Assembly: GCA_020851375.1 (NCBI GenBank) | Contig: JADZCV010000025.1 | Span: 62,001 to 126,000 of the forward strand | Length of the DNA: 64,000 bases | Direction: 5' to 3' | Origin: Nitrospirota bacterium | Lineage (GTDB): Bacteria; Nitrospirota; 9FT-COMBO-42-15; HDB-SIOI813 | Part shown: piece by piece, positions 51,202 to 59,178 of the stretch | Position numbering within the stretch: position 1 is the first letter of the stretch | How the letters are laid out: each line of letters starts with the position of its first letter | Notes under the pieces: model-generated | Told to the model about the DNA's origin: nothing | The model's input: only the letters and a program-made list of their open reading frames with translations | Database searches by the model: none | Translations under genes and position numbers: made by a program

Positions 51202-52318
51202 ATTTCAGGACATCACTGAAGGCCGGAACGCCGGGGATAAACTGAAGAAGCTGGGAGTCTCAGCGGTACTTAGTGATGCGAATGAGTTATATGTGTCCAC
51301 GGAGCAGGTAGACAAGGCTATCGAGGCTTTGGGGCTTCCATATGATTGCAGGGATGCCAAACAGCCGGGACCCTGGTGTCCGCAGTGCGGCAGACAACTC
51401 GTTTCGAAGAAGGGTGGATTCAGCACCATTCCGGGTTTATTTGCCTCTTCGCGAAGCTGGCATTGTCATGAGTGCAACGAGGAAAGAAGGGATAAAAAAT
51501 CCACGATAAACCGGTTAAGAAAACCAATCAAGAGGGCTCTGGTTAAAATTGGGTATCACTCGAAACCGTCTTTTCTCATCATCGGCGCTCAAAAGGCAGG
51601 AACAAGCGCTTTGTTCCAAATCCTGCAGCAGCATCCGCAGATCGTTGCTCCCAGGGAAAAAGAACTTCGCTTCTTTGATGATTATTGGCGAATCAAGTAT
51701 GGCGATTTCGTGTCGTATCATGAGATGTTTCCGCTCCCCTACCGACTGAAGACAGACAGATTGACGTTCGAAGCATCTCCAAGTTACCTATTCAATCCGG
51801 CTTGTGCACAACGGATTTACCAGTACTCTCCAGGTATACGTCTCATTGTTATCCTGAGAGAGCCTGTATCCAGGGCATTCTCCGCATGGAAAATGAACAG
51901 GAAATTCGCAATGTCAACGAATCCCTATCTTCAATCTCTGGGAGACAGAAGAAGTTTTGCAGAGGCTGTAAAAGAGGAAGCGAGGGTGCTTGAAAAGACT
52001 GACTGGGAAAAGGAACGAATTGGATATATAAAAAGAGGGATATATATAGAGCAGCTGGAGAAATACCTGCAGCATTTCTCCAGGGAGTCACTATTGATAC
52101 TTGAACACTCCCAACTTTTGTGCGACTCCCAGGCCATCTTTGCCGGTGTGTTTCGTTTTCTGCATATAAACGATAAGTTCGTCATCCAGAATCAGCGTGT
52201 TAACGTGTCTGGAAATAATGATGAGATGCCGAAAGAGGCGCGAGACATTCTTCATTCGATCTACAAGCCTTACAACGAGAGACTCTTTAATCTGCTCGGA
52301 AGGGAGTATGGCTGGTGA
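51173..52318 (+). CDS. Sulfotransferase with N-terminal zinc-ribbon region
   Basis: A 381-residue protein. Residues about 130-381 are a sulfotransferase: the PAPS loop IIGAQKAGTSAL (near 136-147), VILREPVSRAFSAW (near 225-238) for the 3'-phosphate site, and NERLF near the end as in heparan-sulfate-type enzymes. The first ~105 residues are unusual: a small alpha-beta domain (LKKLGVSAVLSDANELYV, resembling DUF2007-like modules) and a zinc-ribbon-like pair, Cys69/Cys72 and Cys98/Cys101. The start is TTG 51173 or GTG 51179; both follow an AAGGG site. It overlaps the SGNH gene. It should sulfate a sugar. Confidence 0.85.
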   Translation: MIVDPFRITKFQDITEGRNAGDKLKKLGVSAVLSDANELYVSTEQVDKAIEALGLPYDCRDAKQPGPWCPQCGRQLVSKKGGFSTIPGLFASSRSWHCHECNEERRDKKSTINRLRKPIKRALVKIGYHSKPSFLIIGAQKAGTSALFQILQQHPQIVAPREKELRFFDDYWRIKYGDFVSYHEMFPLPYRLKTDRLTFEASPSYLFNPACAQRIYQYSPGIRLIVILREPVSRAFSAWKMNRKFAMSTNPYLQSLGDRRSFAEAVKEEARVLEKTDWEKERIGYIKRGIYIEQLEKYLQHFSRESLLILEHSQLLCDSQAIFAGVFRFLHINDKFVIQNQRVNVSGNNDEMPKEARDILHSIYKPYNERLFNLLGREYGW

Positions 52319-52345
52319 TTTGCGGAAAAGCACGGCTGAATCAAG

Positions 52346-53470
52346 ATGAGTCTTAAAATAGCAGCAACATCACCTATTGGCTGGCCCTATGTGAGAAGGG
52401 GAAATCGCTTTACGTATGAGCTTGCTGTTTATCTTGCAAGTCAGGGTCATCAGGTGCATTACATCACATCAAAACCCGGAAGAGTGAGCAGGGAAAAGAA
52501 AAAGGATAATCTCCGGCTTAAATATCACCGGCTCTTCGGACACCCCATGCTTTCCCGTCTGAACATCCATTTTTATGAGACCTTTGTCCCCATATGCCTT
52601 TACTCGCTTAGTCGGGAAAGGTACGATATTGTGCACTCCTTTTTGTACGCCGACGCTTTTGCAGCGGGTCTGGTGAAGAGATTCAAAGGAATGGCCCTGG
52701 TTCCTACTCTGACCGATGGGATCCCGATGTATTGGCGAACGAGATTCGGAAAGTCCATGTTCAGCAGCGTTGTGAAAAGTGCGTCCCGGTTTCATGCGCC
52801 CAGCGAGTTTGTAAGAGACTGTTTTAAACGGGAGTTTCATGCGGAATCAGAGGTAATTCCTCCTCCTGTGAATACTGAACATTTTACCCCATGTGATAAG
52901 AAGGATCCCGGCAGCACTAAAATCCTATGTACGTCTGCTCTCCACGTTGGATCAAAAGGGATTGACATGCTGGTCAGTGCCTTTGAGCTTCTTCTGGGGC
53001 ATATTCAGGACGCTGTTTTGCAATTATCAGGTCACATTGACGACAATACAAAAAGAAAGTTACTGAAATCTGTAGGTCCAAAGACCAGAAAGGCCATCGA
53101 GATCAGAGGGGTTGGACTTCAGGCGGCTCTGCCGATGCTGTATCGCGAGGCGTCAATCACCGTTCTTCCTTCTCTTGATGAACCGTTCGGTATGGTGATG
53201 CTTGAATCTTTGGCCTCCGGCACTCCCATAGTTGGAACACGGAGCGGCGCCATTCCGGAGATCATTACTGACCCCGATATCGGTGTATTGTTTGATCATT
53301 CAGATGGTGCAGAAGGTTTGTGCGAGGCGATGATCAGGGGCGTTGAAATTGCGAAAGACCCGAAGACACCAGGGCGGTGCCGTATCTTTGCAGAAAGGTA
53401 CTCCTGGAAAGCGGTGGGGCCGAAATATGAACAAATGTATTACAGGATTCTTGATGAGAAAGGTAGATAA
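52346..53470 (+). CDS. GT4 glycosyltransferase (3)
   Basis: A 374-residue GT4 paralogue with GWPYVRRGNRFTYELAVYLA at the N-terminus. Its donor-domain motif LDEPFGMVMLESL keeps both glutamates of E-x7-E, with Pro where the others have Ala. The typical end YSWKAVGPKYEQMY is present. Nine bases after its stop comes a separate gene for the SAM-loop-less methyltransferase-like domain, which in two other paralogues is fused to this same enzyme. The split gene pair and the fusions therefore describe one functional unit. Confidence 0.9.
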   Translation: MSLKIAATSPIGWPYVRRGNRFTYELAVYLASQGHQVHYITSKPGRVSREKKKDNLRLKYHRLFGHPMLSRLNIHFYETFVPICLYSLSRERYDIVHSFLYADAFAAGLVKRFKGMALVPTLTDGIPMYWRTRFGKSMFSSVVKSASRFHAPSEFVRDCFKREFHAESEVIPPPVNTEHFTPCDKKDPGSTKILCTSALHVGSKGIDMLVSAFELLLGHIQDAVLQLSGHIDDNTKRKLLKSVGPKTRKAIEIRGVGLQAALPMLYREASITVLPSLDEPFGMVMLESLASGTPIVGTRSGAIPEIITDPDIGVLFDHSDGAEGLCEAMIRGVEIAKDPKTPGRCRIFAERYSWKAVGPKYEQMYYRILDEKGR

Positions 53471-53479
53471 ACAGGCATA

Positions 53480-54256
53480 GTGAATAAAAAACAATTGAAC
53501 AGTCTCTTTGATGATGCGATAGATGAACTGGAAATAACCTATGATGTTTATTTCGGGATAGAGCGCTACCGGCCAAGGTGTGTGCATACGATGCACCGGT
53601 TATTATCCAGCAGGATTGAGGGAGGTAAAGTACTGGTCTTGGGATCAAACGAAAAACCGTTCACCATGATGTGTGAAAAACTTGGCTTTCGTGCCGAGGG
53701 ATTCAGTTTTAGACCAACAACAAACAATGTGCATGAAGATGAAAACAGTACGGCATCATCTGAGACTGAATTAATCAAAAACATGAAAGGCGACTTTGAT
53801 ATTATAATATGTGATGATATCCTTCAAAACATTCAATATCCGCAAGATATGTTAATACTTCTGAAAGAACATTTACGGCCTGGTGGGTTGCTCATGCTTA
53901 CAACTCCGAATGTGGCGAGAGGCACATCACGTCTGTGGCTGCTGAGTGGGAGGAATATCTATCCAACACCATCAGTTTCCGAAACAGAGGAAGGCGAAGT
54001 TCTGCGCCTTATACCGTACCGGGAATATACCCTCCGTGAGATTGAAAGGCTGGTAACGGATATCGGGTTGGAACGGTTACAGAGTGAATTTATAATCGGG
54101 AAAAACGTAAATGCGAATATGTGGCCTCCTATGCCGGTAAAGGAATATTTGTTACAGACCCTATTTCTTGCAGTCCAGAAAATTGCAGCCCCGCTAAGAA
54201 GTTACCTTTTTGTGGCAGCGCGAAATCCTCTTTTGAAAGGGAAACAAGTCACGTAA
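53480..54256 (+). CDS. Free-standing SAM-loop-less methyltransferase-like protein
   Basis: A 258-residue protein (GTG start at 53480). It is homologous to the C-terminal halves of the 45616 and 59179 genes and to the first half of the 42208 gene. Shared marks: LFDDAIDELEITYDVYFGIE at the start, VLVLGSNEKPFTMM in place of the glycine-rich SAM loop, FDIIICDDILQNIQYP, LRPGGLLMLTTPN, YREYTLREIERLV and the final PLRSYLFVAARN. SAM binding is doubtful because no GxGxG is left. It directly follows a GT4 gene and should work with that enzyme. Confidence 0.78.
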   Translation: MNKKQLNSLFDDAIDELEITYDVYFGIERYRPRCVHTMHRLLSSRIEGGKVLVLGSNEKPFTMMCEKLGFRAEGFSFRPTTNNVHEDENSTASSETELIKNMKGDFDIIICDDILQNIQYPQDMLILLKEHLRPGGLLMLTTPNVARGTSRLWLLSGRNIYPTPSVSETEEGEVLRLIPYREYTLREIERLVTDIGLERLQSEFIIGKNVNANMWPPMPVKEYLLQTLFLAVQKIAAPLRSYLFVAARNPLLKGKQVT

Positions 54257-54263
54257 AGACACT

Positions 54264-55286
54264 ATGAAAAATGCAATTGAAATCAGAAACTTAAAGAAGG
54301 TCTTTCAGCAACATATAAGCCTCATAGACTATTTTTCAGGACCAAAGAAGGTAGCGAATGCGCTTAATGGCATATCCTTTGATATCAAAGAAGGAGAGAT
54401 ATTCGGACTCCTCGGCCCCAACGGCGCCGGAAAAACAACTCTCATCAAGATACTTACAACACTCATCATACCGACAGAAGGGACAGCAAAGGTTCACGGC
54501 TACGACATTATTAAGGATGAATGGCAAGTCAGGAACATTATCGGGCTTATCCATAGTGACGAGAGGAGTTTTTTTTGGAGGTTGACAGGCAGGCAGAACC
54601 TGGAATTCTTTGCCGCAATCTTCCACATCCCGGGACGATTGGCACGAATCAGGATTGATGAAGTGATAGCCCATGTCGGTCTGGAAAGGCATGCCGATAA
54701 TCTATTCTTTAATTATTCAACAGGTATGAAGCAGAGATTGGCCATAGCCCGCGGTCTATTGAATAGTCCAAGAATTCTTTTTATGGATGAAGCCATGAGG
54801 AGTATTGATCCGATCAGTACTCAAAAAATCAGGGAATTCATTAAGACAATGATACGGGAAAGAAATAATATGACTATAATAATGGCTACTAATCGCCTGG
54901 ATGAAGCAACAAATCTGTGTGACCGTGTTGCTATCCTCAACAAGGGACACCTTGTGAAATGCGGCAGTATTGGAGAACTTGAAGCGGTCGCCAGGGGACC
55001 TGTTGAATACGAAATTGAGGCAAGGAATTTGCGCGAAGAAGTTCTTGAGCAGATTCGCCAGATAAAATGTGTTCACGATTGTAAGAAAACCTTCAATATG
55101 AATGGAAATGTTGGAATCACGATAACATTGGATAATGAGGAGGAAAGCATCCATATGGTATTACAACAGATTATATCAAGCCATGGATATATTGTACGAT
55201 GTGACCGCAGGGAGCCTTCATTTGATGAAACCTTTAACAGGATAATTACTGAGTTTGAAGCCTCTCAGGAAAGAGGTGGGATATGA
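54264..55286 (+). CDS. ABC-2 type transporter ATP-binding protein
   Basis: A 340-residue ATPase. Walker A GPNGAGKTT lies near residues 53-61, the signature YSTGMKQRL near 152, and Walker B RILFMDEAMRSIDP near 168-181. The switch His normally found at the end of the core is replaced by Asn (IMATNRLDEA). A C-terminal extension (about 245-340) resembles the DrrA-type substrate or regulatory tail. The permease gene overlaps its stop by 4 bases (ATGA). The pair could export a lipid-linked glycan or a glycolipid; drug export is the usual annotation of such pairs, but the context favours glycan. Confidence 0.9.
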   Translation: MKNAIEIRNLKKVFQQHISLIDYFSGPKKVANALNGISFDIKEGEIFGLLGPNGAGKTTLIKILTTLIIPTEGTAKVHGYDIIKDEWQVRNIIGLIHSDERSFFWRLTGRQNLEFFAAIFHIPGRLARIRIDEVIAHVGLERHADNLFFNYSTGMKQRLAIARGLLNSPRILFMDEAMRSIDPISTQKIREFIKTMIRERNNMTIIMATNRLDEATNLCDRVAILNKGHLVKCGSIGELEAVARGPVEYEIEARNLREEVLEQIRQIKCVHDCKKTFNMNGNVGITITLDNEEESIHMVLQQIISSHGYIVRCDRREPSFDETFNRIITEFEASQERGGI

Positions 55287-56089
55287 TAAGAACTGCACTC
55301 GCATTCATTAAAAAAGACTTTTTGATAATGATGAGTTATAAGTTCAACTTTGTTCTCCAGATAGCAGGCATCCTGATAATGGTAACAATTATCTATTTTC
55401 TTGGAAGCCTTGTGGGTATCGCTGATATCCCCTTTCTTAAACCGTATGGCGGAAATTATTTCGGATTTCTTATGATTGGTATTGCCTTTTCAGATTATGC
55501 CGGGATTAGTATTAATTCTTTTTCCGGAAACATACGGGACGGGCAGTTGACAGGGACACTTGAAATTATATTAACCTCTCCAACGCGGTTGTTTACCTTT
55601 TTATTTTCTTCTTCATTATGGAGCTATATTTTTACTACTTTTCGTCTTTTTATGTATTTCCTTGTCAGTATCTTTGTCTTTGAACTAAAGATAGGTATGA
55701 TTAATATACCTGCGGCATTTGTCATCTTTGTACTCTCTATGCTGACTTTTATTGCTATTGGAATCATTTCTGCCTCGTTGGTACTTGTTGTTAAACAGGG
55801 GGACTCTGCTTTAAGAAGGATAGGAGGGGTTTCTATGGTTGTCAGTGGTGTTTTGTTTCCTACTGAATATCTCCCTTCTTTCCTGAATAAAATCTCCCTT
55901 TACCTCCCTTTCACCTACACGTATCGCGGTTTAAGGCTTTCCATCCTTCAGGGATATTCCATTACGCAATTACAGGGAGATATTACCGCTTTGTCCGGTT
56001 TTGCAATGGTATTCATGGCAGTCAGCTTGATCGCTTTTCCTTACGCAGTAAAAAAAGCAAAGATTAAAGGTTCATTAGCTCAATATTAA
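55283..56089 (+). CDS. ABC-2 type transporter permease
   Basis: A 268-residue membrane protein with about six hydrophobic helices, spaced from residue 20 to 262. Typical ABC-2 features are the amphipathic N-terminus, the EIILTSPTRLFTFLFSSSLW segment after helix 2 (near 90-110), and the conserved FPTEYLPSFLNKISLYLPFTY before helix 5 (near 190). It forms the membrane channel for the ATPase encoded just upstream. The two genes are translationally coupled. The size and fold match the TagG/Wzm and DrrB group. Confidence 0.9.
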   Translation: MIRTALAFIKKDFLIMMSYKFNFVLQIAGILIMVTIIYFLGSLVGIADIPFLKPYGGNYFGFLMIGIAFSDYAGISINSFSGNIRDGQLTGTLEIILTSPTRLFTFLFSSSLWSYIFTTFRLFMYFLVSIFVFELKIGMINIPAAFVIFVLSMLTFIAIGIISASLVLVVKQGDSALRRIGGVSMVVSGVLFPTEYLPSFLNKISLYLPFTYTYRGLRLSILQGYSITQLQGDITALSGFAMVFMAVSLIAFPYAVKKAKIKGSLAQY

Positions 56090-56096
56090 AAATAAA

Positions 56097-57104
56097 ATGA
56101 TTCAGGCCACATCTCCATTTGTCTCAGTGGTAATACCCACTTACAATAGGCGGAAACTTCTAAAAAGTACTATTGAATCGCTCCTTCATCAATCATATCC
56201 AATGGATCGTTATGAGATCATTGTTATAGATAATTCTTCATCTGATGGGACAGAGGAGATGGTGAATTCACTGCGGCAGAATTCACTGTGTAGTTTATCG
56301 TACTATAGGAAGAAAAACGAAGGCCCTGGCGCCTCCAGGAACCTTGGGATTGCAAAGACCAAAGGGACCATAATAGCATTTACCGACAGTGACTGTGTTG
56401 CTGACACTGACTGGCTGAAAAACGGAGTAGCCAGGATGACAAACGGGATTGGTCTGGTTCAGGGAAAGACACTGCCTCATCCGGGGCAGCCGCAAAGATT
56501 ATTGCAGCATACGATGAATGTTGTTACGGAAAACGGGTTTTATCCAACATGCAATATTTTTTACCGTAAAGACGCCCTCGATCAGGTGGGTGGTATTTCC
56601 CCTGACTTCTGCGGATTAAACTGCTTTGGAAAACCGAGGTGGGGAGGTGAGGATACTGATCTGGCATGGAAGATAAAAGAGCATGGCTGGAGGAGCGTCT
56701 TTGCGGATGATGCTGTTATTTACCACCACGTATTTATATTTACTTCCCTGAAGGAAGTGATCAGGTATGCCCGTTTCAATGTGATCTTTGCATTAGCCCA
56801 TAATATAAAAAGACATCCTGCGCTGCGGAATGCTATTCTCTACCGGAAGATTTTTAAATCGAAGCAAAGGGCGCTTTTTTATCTCTTTGTGTTTTCGCTG
56901 ATCTCTGGAAATGTTATCCACTGGGGCTTTTATTTTTTTACCCTCCCCTATCTGGCAAGACTGATGAGGGTGACTTTCCATGGACGGTCTATCAGGTCGT
57001 ATTACAAGGGGCTATCCCTTTTCTTGTTTATCATTTTTGTTGAAATTGTTGAGTCTGTTCTTTCAATATGTGCAAGCTTGAGATACCGGACAATTATACT
57101 TTAA
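56097..57104 (+). CDS. GT2 glycosyltransferase (1 of a tandem pair)
   Basis: A 335-residue enzyme. The GT2 (GT-A) core shows VVIPTYNRRKLLKSTIESLL at residues 10-29, VIDNSSSDGT near 42-51, the metal site TDSDCVADTDW (the DxD-type Asp-Ser-Asp), and the GGEDTDLAWKI segment near 182-192 for the general base. C-terminal hydrophobic helices (about 255-335) attach it to the membrane. It shares near-identical DNA patches with the next gene. It follows the ABC permease by 7 bases. It is predicted to add a sugar to a lipid-linked intermediate. Confidence 0.92.
   Translation: MIQATSPFVSVVIPTYNRRKLLKSTIESLLHQSYPMDRYEIIVIDNSSSDGTEEMVNSLRQNSLCSLSYYRKKNEGPGASRNLGIAKTKGTIIAFTDSDCVADTDWLKNGVARMTNGIGLVQGKTLPHPGQPQRLLQHTMNVVTENGFYPTCNIFYRKDALDQVGGISPDFCGLNCFGKPRWGGEDTDLAWKIKEHGWRSVFADDAVIYHHVFIFTSLKEVIRYARFNVIFALAHNIKRHPALRNAILYRKIFKSKQRALFYLFVFSLISGNVIHWGFYFFTLPYLARLMRVTFHGRSIRSYYKGLSLFLFIIFVEIVESVLSICASLRYRTIIL
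56577..56670 (+). repeat. Near-identical 94-base patch shared by the two GT2 genes (copy 1)
   Basis: This stretch matches 57605-57698 with one mismatch (T/C). A second shared patch, 56376-56427 and 57405-57456, also differs at one base. The surrounding sequence of the two genes is much more diverged, so local gene conversion or strong recent exchange is likely. Confidence 0.8.
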
Positions 57105-57125
57105 CAGAAATCCATTAGCAGCGTA

Positions 57126-58136
57126 ATGACATCAAATAAGTTGCCATTTATTTCTGTGGTCATCCCGACATACAATATGCGAGACCTCCTGAGGGACACT
57201 GTCGAATCACTGTATAAACAATCATACCCCAAAGATCGTTATGAGATTATCGTTGTTGACAATTCGTCAACTGACGGAACGAAGGACATGATGGATTCCC
57301 TGCAAAAGAAGTCACCATGTTTGATACAATATTATATCAAAGAAAATGAAGGCCCCGGTTCCTCCAGAAACCTGGGAATTGCAAAGGTAAGAGGCACTAT
57401 TATCGCATTTACCGACAGTGACTGTGTGGCTGACACTGACTGGCTGAAAAACGGAGCAGCTAAAATGACTGATGGCATTGGAATTGTGCAGGGGAAGACT
57501 CTGCCCAACCCGTATCAAACGCTTAGCACGTTTTCAAAAACCCAGTCTGTCCCGAACGAGAATGGAATGTATCCAATGTGCAATATATTTTACCGAAAAG
57601 AGGCTCTCGATCAGGTGGGCGGTATTTCCCCTGACTTCTGCGGATTAAACTGCTTTGGAAAACCGAGGTGGGGAGGTGAGGATACTGATCTGGCATGGAG
57701 TGTTAAAAAGCAGAGATGGGGGAGTGTCTTTGCGGATGACGTGATTATCTATCATCACATATTCCATTTGCGTCCATGGCAGGCAATATTCGGTTTTCGC
57801 AACTACCAGTTTCAGGGCCTGTTTTTTGCCGTGCCTTATCTTCTGAAAAAGCATCCGGAGTTGAGGAAACACATGTACTATAGATTCTTCCTGAGCAGGA
57901 AAAAGGCTTTATTTGACATCTTTTTTATATCGCTGCTGTCCGGGATATTGATTCACCCGGTCTTTTTCTTCTTTTCAGTTCCCTACCTTATAGAGTTAAA
58001 AGATGTTTTTCTCGGACGCCCTTTAAAGGAATATCATCGCGGCCTTGTGGTGTTTGTTATCAGGGTCCTCAGCGATTTTATTGATTTTATACTCCTGCTC
58101 AGCGGCAGCATCTGGAACCGCAGCATAATCCTTTGA
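57126..58136 (+). CDS. GT2 glycosyltransferase (2 of a tandem pair)
   Basis: A 336-residue paralogue of the preceding enzyme with the same plan: VVIPTYNMRDLLRDTVESL, VVDNSSTDGTKDM, the TDSDCVADTDW metal site, GGEDTDLAWSV and C-terminal membrane helices. Differences cluster in the central acceptor region (LPNPYQTLSTFSKTQS) and in the C-terminus, so acceptor specificity may have changed. The metal-site and catalytic DNA patches are almost identical to copy 1. It starts 21 bases after the first copy. Confidence 0.92.
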   Translation: MTSNKLPFISVVIPTYNMRDLLRDTVESLYKQSYPKDRYEIIVVDNSSTDGTKDMMDSLQKKSPCLIQYYIKENEGPGSSRNLGIAKVRGTIIAFTDSDCVADTDWLKNGAAKMTDGIGIVQGKTLPNPYQTLSTFSKTQSVPNENGMYPMCNIFYRKEALDQVGGISPDFCGLNCFGKPRWGGEDTDLAWSVKKQRWGSVFADDVIIYHHIFHLRPWQAIFGFRNYQFQGLFFAVPYLLKKHPELRKHMYYRFFLSRKKALFDIFFISLLSGILIHPVFFFFSVPYLIELKDVFLGRPLKEYHRGLVVFVIRVLSDFIDFILLLSGSIWNRSIIL

Positions 58137-58140
58137 ATTT

Positions 58141-59142
58141 ATGTTCAATAAAATGAGAAATACAATAAATAAATGCGTAATCATTTACAACAGATATCTT
58201 AAGGCGGGTATAAAGAAAAATAGATATAAAAAAATAACAAAGATGTTTCTATCTATAATGAATTTCCTGTTTCTGAAGAAGCCTTATATTTTAATCGTTG
58301 AAACTGGAACAGTTTGCAATATAAATTGCCCGACATGTCCTACACCCAGGGATATAGTGGTAGATGCGAGAACTATTAAAAATATGGGCTTTGATGATTT
58401 CAGTAAAATAATAGACAATTCATATAAATCATTCTCTGCTGTCCTGTTATATTGGAGCAACGAACCACTTCTAAATAAAAATATAGCCAAAATGGTTCGT
58501 TATTGTAATGAATTAAACTTATATACATTCATTTCAACAAATGTGATGTTACTTACTGGGAATAAATTCAAAGAATTAAGCGAATCAGGTCTCGATGAAT
58601 TATTAGTCTGCATTGATGGTTTTTCTCCGGACACCTATGAACCTTTCAGAAAGGGAGCGAAATTTGAAATGGTCAAAAGAAATATAGAAAATATATGTAG
58701 AATAAAAAGAGAATTAAGAGCCGTAAACCCCTGGATAGAAATTCAATATATTGAAACAAAAGAAAACTCTAAAGAAATTACTTTATGCAGGGAATGGGCA
58801 GAAGAAATTGGGATTGACAGCTTTCGTGTGCAATCATTATACATTACAAAACATTTGAATGATTATCAAACATTACGTGAAGAATTCTACACAGAAAAAA
58901 ACTGGAAAGAACAGGATAAGAAAATATCAATGAAAGATAAAAAAGCATGCAGAAATGCTGAATCAACAGTTTGTGTTCTTGTAAACGGTCAGACTACAAT
59001 TTGCTGCTATGATATAAAAGGAACTTTTAGTTACGGTAACTTATTAGAAGATTCTTTTGAGAGTATAACCAAAAATGATAAATATACAGAAATAATCAGT
59101 AAAGGTAAAGAGCATGAATTAAGTATTTGTAAAAAGTGTTAA
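58141..59142 (+). CDS. Radical SAM enzyme (3), A/T-rich
   Basis: A 333-residue protein. The cluster motif CNINCPTC has Cys59, Cys63 and Cys66. LYWSNEPLLN near 103-112 stands in for the GGE region, as in the glycan-associated group, and the end carries CVLVNGQTTICCYD and a terminal CKKC for an auxiliary cluster. The gene is visibly richer in A and T than its neighbours (many AAA, ATA and GAA codons), which suggests separate acquisition. It has the same plan as the gene at 63180. The start at 58141 lies 4 bases after the previous stop. Confidence 0.85.
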   Translation: MFNKMRNTINKCVIIYNRYLKAGIKKNRYKKITKMFLSIMNFLFLKKPYILIVETGTVCNINCPTCPTPRDIVVDARTIKNMGFDDFSKIIDNSYKSFSAVLLYWSNEPLLNKNIAKMVRYCNELNLYTFISTNVMLLTGNKFKELSESGLDELLVCIDGFSPDTYEPFRKGAKFEMVKRNIENICRIKRELRAVNPWIEIQYIETKENSKEITLCREWAEEIGIDSFRVQSLYITKHLNDYQTLREEFYTEKNWKEQDKKISMKDKKACRNAESTVCVLVNGQTTICCYDIKGTFSYGNLLEDSFESITKNDKYTEIISKGKEHELSICKKC

Positions 59143-59178
59143 GCAGCATAATAATAATGAACAGGATAAAGTAAAGGG

